Shown here: positions 4,561 to 8,199 of the stretch, in pieces
Position numbering within the stretch: position 1 is the first letter of the stretch
How the letters are laid out: each line of letters opens with the position of its first letter
Assembly (NCBI GenBank): GCA_003157715.1
Contig: PMKK01000066.1
Span: 198-8,396, forward strand
DNA: 8,199 bases
Reading direction: 5' to 3'
From: Actinomycetota bacterium
Lineage (GTDB): Bacteria; Actinomycetota; Thermoleophilia; UBA2241
Notes under the pieces: generated by a model
Databases searched by the model: none
Seen by the model: the letters and a program-made list of their open reading frames with translations, nothing else
What the model was told of the DNA's origin: nothing
Translations under genes and position numbers: made by a program

Positions 4561-6306
4561 TTAGGCGGCGCCGGTCGGCAGACGGGCGTCGTCGCGCAGC
4601 AGTGCCAGCGCCATGGCGGCGACGGTCGCTCTGAACGCCAGCCTCGACGCCGTCAGGGTATCCGGCCCGCGGTAGGGCGGCTTCAGCCGGAACTTCAGAC
4701 CGGTAGGCAAAGCCACCTTCGCCGGCTTCATGGCCGCGACCGCCCGCCGGCGGATGCCCGGAGGCGTGTGCGCGGGCGACGCCAGCGCGGCGAGCAGCGT
4801 CAGGGCGGCTCGTTCGTCCATGACGCTGTCCATCGCGTCCGACGTCAGCGTGGCCACGATCGTCCCTACGATCTCATCGTCTTCGAGGAAGGTGCTGTCG
4901 TCCGGGACGGAGGTGAACCTCGCGTGCGGGATCAGCCTGGCCTTCGGGTCGACGATCGCGGGGAGTGCCCGGCCGTATCTGCGCAGGGCTTCGGGAAAGG
5001 TGCGCGCCACAGCGACGACGCGCCGTGACAGCAGCGGGTTCGCCACCTCGACGTAGCGGCACTTGATCTCGGTCAGGGGCGCCATTACGTAAGGGATGTA
5101 GGCCTGATGGCTGAGGCGGTCGCGATACGTCGACGGTCCTTCTTCGGCCCGCGGCTGCAGGCGCCGCGGCCACTGCTGCTCGGCCAGCCCGAGACGACAG
5201 ACGAGGTGGCCTTTGGGGTAGTCGGCGACGAGCGCGCCGTGCGCGTGCATGCGCGCTCCGTCGTACGACGCCATCCGGGATCGCACGACGAGCGGTTCGT
5301 CGCCACGGATCACGCCGCACGCGCCTTCGTTGAACAGGCCGCGCCACATCGCACAGCCGTCGATGTAGGCGGCAAAGGCATCGGTCGAGCCCTCGCCGAG
5401 CTCGACGAAGCGCTGGAGCGCGGCCCCGAGACCTTCAGAGGAGCCGTCGAAGAACGCGTAGCGGTGCTCGGCGTGGTAACAGCGGGCGACGACTCGCGCG
5501 ACGCGGGCATCGGTCAGTGGCTTGCGAGTGGACTCGCGCGTCGTCCACGTGATGCACTTCGGCGGCCGTTCGCATCGAGCCAGAGCGTCGAGGATGGCGC
5601 GACTGTCGCGGCCGCCCGAGAGCGGCAGAAGCCAGCGCTCCGGGTCGATGTCGAGGTTGGCGCAGCTCCAGCCCACGGCTTCGCGCAGGCGGTGGAGATG
5701 CTCCCGGTCAGTGCCCGGATCGGGTGCGAACACCGCCGGGCGCTGGACCAGTTCCGCCTGCCAGGTGAGGCGGTCCAGGGTGAGCCGGGAATCGGACGGG
5801 AGGCGCTTTACCCGCGCGTCCCACACGGAGTCCGGTCCGAGCGTGCCGGACATGAGAAACCACGTCACGGCCTCGCGGTTCGGGCTGAAATCGCCGAGCA
5901 TGGCGACCACCGCCCGCTGCGAGGTCGACACGATGAGGCGACGTTCGTCGTGGGCATACCAGAGAGTTCGGGAGGCCGTCGCGTCGGTCACGAGCTCGAC
6001 GGCCGCGGCCGAGTACCTGACGAGCGCGTAGGTGCCGTCGGGCGGCTCGGCGCCGACCTGCCGCCAGGGGCCCGCCGGGCCGATCACCACGCCCAGCATG
6101 ATGCCGCCCTCGGCGACGTAGACGCCCTCCGCGGATGGGTTGACGATGGCCGCGCGCAGGTCGGGCGCTTCGATCACCCGAGTCGGGTGCGCCTCGATGT
6201 TGTCGGGCGAGAGCCTGGCCGCGATTCGCGAGAGTCGCGCGACCGCGTCGAGCTCGAAGCCGTCGCGGCGCTCCGCGCGGACGCATTCAAGGATGAGATC
6301 GGCCAT
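4561..6306 (-). CDS. Asparagine-synthase-related protein with a degenerate glutaminase domain
   Basis: 581 residues. The C-terminal part is an asparagine synthase domain (PF00733). LLPLSGGRDSRAIL has the ATP pyrophosphatase P-loop SGGxDS at 230-235, followed by ITWTTRE, GEGSTDAFAAYIDGC (304-318) and GVIRGDE (331-337), which correspond to the substrate/nucleotide-facing segments of the family. The N-terminal part (1-180) resembles a class II amidotransferase domain (GTYALVRYSAAAVELVTDATASRTLWY at 91-117), but begins MADLILECV instead of Met-Cys-Gly. The glutaminase nucleophile is therefore missing. The protein may use free ammonia or another amine as acceptor, as in beta-lactam synthetases, lasso-peptide cyclases and some polysaccharide-cluster homologues; its product is unknown. 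No membrane segment is certain, although 556-570 is hydrophobic. GGGGGA lies 3 nt before the ATG. It is divergent from the decarboxylase gene and has no operon partner in the window. Confidence 0.85.
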   Translation of the reverse strand: MADLILECVRAERRDGFELDAVARLSRIAARLSPDNIEAHPTRVIEAPDLRAAIVNPSAEGVYVAEGGIMLGVVIGPAGPWRQVGAEPPDGTYALVRYSAAAVELVTDATASRTLWYAHDERRLIVSTSQRAVVAMLGDFSPNREAVTWFLMSGTLGPDSVWDARVKRLPSDSRLTLDRLTWQAELVQRPAVFAPDPGTDREHLHRLREAVGWSCANLDIDPERWLLPLSGGRDSRAILDALARCERPPKCITWTTRESTRKPLTDARVARVVARCYHAEHRYAFFDGSSEGLGAALQRFVELGEGSTDAFAAYIDGCAMWRGLFNEGACGVIRGDEPLVVRSRMASYDGARMHAHGALVADYPKGHLVCRLGLAEQQWPRRLQPRAEEGPSTYRDRLSHQAYIPYVMAPLTEIKCRYVEVANPLLSRRVVAVARTFPEALRRYGRALPAIVDPKARLIPHARFTSVPDDSTFLEDDEIVGTIVATLTSDAMDSVMDERAALTLLAALASPAHTPPGIRRRAVAAMKPAKVALPTGLKFRLKPPYRGPDTLTASRLAFRATVAAMALALLRDDARLPTGAA

Positions 6307-6349
6307 CTGTCCCCCGACTTCCTTCGACCCTCACGCGGGTCAGACTCCC

Positions 6350-6378
6350 ATAGTACGTTGTCGACCGCAACGCGTCTA
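6350..6378 (-). promoter_or_regulatory. Sigma-70-like promoter for the asparagine-synthase-like gene, with dyad in its spacer
   Basis: Read on the minus strand, TAGACG (6373-6378) and TACTAT (6350-6355) each match four of six bases of the -35 and -10 consensus and are 17 bp apart. The 17-bp spacer is itself exactly bounded by an inverted repeat, CGTTG (6356-6360) and CAACG (6368-6372). The predicted leader of about 36 nt contains a 5-bp hairpin (GACCC/GGGTC, 6326-6330/6337-6341) before the ribosome-binding site. Predicted from sequence only. Confidence 0.5.
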
Positions 6379-6500
6379 CCGCTTCGCACGCGACCACTGC
6401 CCCGCGGCCCAACGTCTGCTCGCGCGTTTGCCGGGATCCGCAGACGAGGCGGCGCAAGGCGATGACGGCACGGCGACGACCGGGGTTCGCTACACTCTCT

Positions 6501-6570
6501 GCGAGCGGAGCGGAGCCCGGTCGAGCGGAACCGAGCCGAGCGGAGCGGAGCGGAACCGAGCGGAGCGGCA
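6501..6570. repeat. Purine-rich GAGCG/CGGAG short tandem repeat upstream of the decarboxylase
   Basis: About 70 bp are built almost entirely from a 5-bp GAGCG-type unit with interruptions. A 14-bp segment, GAGCGGAACCGAGC, occurs twice (6523-6536 and 6548-6561), 25 bp apart, which is a multiple of five. The array lies directly before the decarboxylase ribosome-binding site. A -10-like TACACT (6491-6496) just upstream suggests it would be in the 5' leader. It presents several GGAG sequences to the ribosome ahead of the real start. Confidence 0.75.
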
Positions 6571-6576
6571 GGAAGG
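6571..6576 (+). promoter_or_regulatory. Ribosome-binding site deciding the GTG start of the decarboxylase
   Basis: GGAAGG is spaced 6 nt from GTG at 6583. No ATG in frame is better placed, and the protein from this GTG has the N-terminal length expected for the family (about 26 residues before the FHTPGHK motif). Confidence 0.7.
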
Positions 6577-6582
6577 CGAGCT

Positions 6583-8139
6583 GTGGACGCGACAGAGTTT
6601 GACCAGGGCGCGGCGCCGCTTGTCGAGGCGCTGCGCGCCTATCGCGAGCGCCACACGGCCGCCTTCCATACACCCGGCCACAAGCTCGGTGCCGGCGCCC
6701 CCGCCGATCTGATCGACGCGCTCGGCGAGCGCTTTTTGGCCGCCGACATGGGCATCGCCAACGGTCTCGACGACACACAGGAGTCAGGCGGCCTGCTGCG
6801 CCGCGCCGAAGACCTGGCGGCCGCCGCCTGGGGCGCGCGGCGCTCCTTCTTTACCCCCAACGGCTCGAGCAGCGGCCTGCAGGCTCTGGTCATGGCGGTC
6901 GCCGGCCCCGGCGAACAGGTGATCGTGCCGCGCAACGCCCACAAGTCGCTGCTGGCCGGTCTGATCCTGTCGGGCGCCGTGCCGGTCTTCGTTGAGCCGA
7001 CCCTCGACGAGACCTGGCAGGTAGCCGTCAACGTGCCGCTCGGCCGTTACGCGGCCGCTCTCGAGGCCCACCCGGGCGCGCGGGCGCTGTTTGTCACCTC
7101 GCCGAGCTACAACGGCTTCTGCGCCGACGTAGCGGGGCTCGCCGCTCTCGCCCACGCCGCCGGCCTGCCGCTCGTGGTCGACCAGGCCTGGGGCGCCCAT
7201 CTGCGCTTCGCCGAGGCGCTGCCGCCCGACGCCATGGCGGCCGGTGCCGACGCCGCCGTGATCAGCGTCCACAAACTGCTCAGCGGCCTGTCGCAGGCAT
7301 CGGTCGTGCTCGCCGCGGAAGGCGACCGGCTCGACGTCGAGCGCCTGCGCACCATGGTGACGATGCTGCGCACCACGAGCCCGCTGGCGCCGATCTACGT
7401 CTCGATCGACGCGGCCCGCCGGCAGATGGTCGAACACGGCCAGGAGCTCTGGGGCGCAGCCCTGCGCCTCGCCGCGCTGGCGCGCGAGCGTCTTGCCGCC
7501 CTGCCGGGCGTCGCCGTGCTGGACTGGAACGGGGCGGCCCGCGACGCGGCGCGGGCCGGCGCGGCTCACAGGGCGGCTCTGGCCGACTCGGTCGCGGCCG
7601 ACGCGGCTCTGGCCGGCGCGGTCGACTTCGACCCCGTGCGGCTGACGATCTCGGCGGCGGCCCTCGGCATCGGCGGCTACGAGCTCGAGCGCGCCCTGCG
7701 GGGCCGGCAGGCCGTCGCCATCGAGGCCGCCGACCCCCACAACATCGTCGCCAACATCACCTTCGGCGACTCCGAGGCGTCGGTAGAGCGGCTCGTCACG
7801 GCTCTGGCGGCGATCGCCGAGGGGGCTTCCGCAAGCGGCAAGAAAGCGGCAACGAAAGTGCCGCCGAAGTTGCCGCTTGCGGGGCGCCAGGCGGTCAGCC
7901 CGCGCGAGGCGTTCTTCGGCGCTCGGGCGGCTCTGCCGCTCGTCGCCTGCGCGGGGCGCGTCAGCGCCGAGATGGTGGTGCCGTATCCGCCCGGCATCCC
8001 CGTGCTCGGTCCGGGAGAAGAGATCACGGCCGAGACGATCGACTACCTGCGCGAGGCGGCGGCGAGCGGCGTCTCGATCCACGGCCCGCGCGATCTGAGC
8101 CTGGCCACGCTGCAGGTGGTCGAGGGGGGTCTCGTCTAG
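6583..8139 (+). CDS. PLP-dependent Orn/Lys/Arg decarboxylase family protein
   Basis: 518 residues, GTG start. This is a fold-type I group III decarboxylase of the short Gram-positive type (compare SpeA of Bacillus, about 490 residues). Motifs in order are AFHTPGHKLG (27-36), GLDDTQESGGLLRRAEDLAA (61-80), FFTPNGSSSGLQA (89-101), RNAHKSLLAGL (117-127), VDQAWGAHLRF (199-209) and SVHKLLSGLSQAS (228-240). K231 is the Schiff-base lysine and D200 should contact the PLP ring nitrogen. The aromatic stacking residue is W203, where many relatives have His in DEAHG. The C-terminal domain (about 433-518) has YPPGIPVLGPGEEI (468-481), after a Ala/Lys-rich linker (412-430). It probably makes a polyamine or cadaverine precursor by removing CO2 from arginine, lysine or ornithine; the substrate cannot be read from these motifs, so no symbol is given. 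Residues 331-350 contain a 10-residue internal duplication. Confidence 0.9.
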   Translation: MDATEFDQGAAPLVEALRAYRERHTAAFHTPGHKLGAGAPADLIDALGERFLAADMGIANGLDDTQESGGLLRRAEDLAAAAWGARRSFFTPNGSSSGLQALVMAVAGPGEQVIVPRNAHKSLLAGLILSGAVPVFVEPTLDETWQVAVNVPLGRYAAALEAHPGARALFVTSPSYNGFCADVAGLAALAHAAGLPLVVDQAWGAHLRFAEALPPDAMAAGADAAVISVHKLLSGLSQASVVLAAEGDRLDVERLRTMVTMLRTTSPLAPIYVSIDAARRQMVEHGQELWGAALRLAALARERLAALPGVAVLDWNGAARDAARAGAAHRAALADSVAADAALAGAVDFDPVRLTISAAALGIGGYELERALRGRQAVAIEAADPHNIVANITFGDSEASVERLVTALAAIAEGASASGKKAATKVPPKLPLAGRQAVSPREAFFGARAALPLVACAGRVSAEMVVPYPPGIPVLGPGEEITAETIDYLREAAASGVSIHGPRDLSLATLQVVEGGLV

Positions 8140-8199
8140 AGTTCGCCCCTGGGCAGCAGGGTCTCGTCGGATGGTGCGATCTGCGGCACCTGGCCGCGC
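8136..8199 (-). CDS. Possible C-terminal end of a convergent gene (partial)
   Basis: On the minus strand an open frame enters from the right edge and ends at TAG (8136-8138), coding for 20 residues (RGQVPQIAPSDETLLPRGEL). Sixteen or so of the codons end in G or C, as in the other genes here. Its stop would overlap the decarboxylase stop by a few bases (tail-to-tail). The fragment is too short for family recognition and could be chance, since other frames are also open over 60 bases. Confidence 0.35.
   Translation of the reverse strand, partial: RGQVPQIAPSDETLLPRGEL

Noticed and set aside
4561..6306. Lasso-peptide biosynthesis cluster
   Set aside because: The synthase has the right size and fold class, but no precursor peptide, RRE protein or transglutaminase-like protease is encoded next to it.
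5107..6465. 452-codon plus-strand open frame over the synthase gene
   Set aside because: It is antisense to a protein with a complete SGGxDS motif and family structure, and its own translation has no recognisable domain.
6784..8082. 432-codon minus-strand open frame over the decarboxylase
   Set aside because: It is the antisense shadow of the PLP enzyme, with an Arg/Gly/His-rich composition and no motif.

Overview
The window is about 70% G+C with strong G/C preference at third codon positions. The families present (a double-DUF427 protein, DUF5996, a stand-alone UBP-type zinc finger, a zinc-less MsrB and a Gram-positive-type Orn/Lys/Arg decarboxylase) fit a high-GC actinobacterium, possibly Thermoleophilia-like. 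That placement is inference from family content and composition; there is no rRNA or other phylogenetic marker here. I see no mobile element, tRNA, rRNA, CRISPR array or phage gene.

Left part (1-2418). Two minus-strand genes, a truncated double-DUF427 protein (1-681) and an F420/NADP-type oxidoreductase (849-1481), are separated by a spacer holding a 17-bp perfect dyad and three copies of a 20-bp direct repeat. Divergent from the oxidoreductase is a MarR-type regulator (1607-2125), whose stop overlaps the start of a small YjdJ-type GNAT protein (2122-2418). A perfect inverted repeat, AGAATAGT-N10-ACTATTCT, lies in the divergent spacer over an extended -10 element. It is the obvious candidate operator for MarR autoregulation and for control of the reductase.

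Middle part (2446-4560). A DUF5996 gene on the minus strand converges with the GNAT gene and diverges from a plus-strand pair: a 89-aa UBP-type zinc finger and a methionine-R-sulfoxide reductase (msrB). The intergenic stretch after msrB carries 12-bp tandem repeats and a strong rho-independent terminator that works for the minus strand, so it probably ends the transcript of the next gene.

Right part (4561-8199). A 581-aa asparagine-synthase-like protein (minus) keeps the ATP-binding SGGxDS motif but lacks the catalytic N-terminal cysteine of the glutaminase domain. It has no recognisable partner genes in the window. Divergent from it is a PLP-dependent Orn/Lys/Arg decarboxylase (plus), preceded by a purine-rich GAGCG-type repeat leader. 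A few codons of a convergent minus-strand gene may enter at the right edge.

No complete new multi-gene system is visible. The items most worth following are the MarR operator arrangement, the orphan synthase with a dead amidotransferase domain, and the intergenic repeats.
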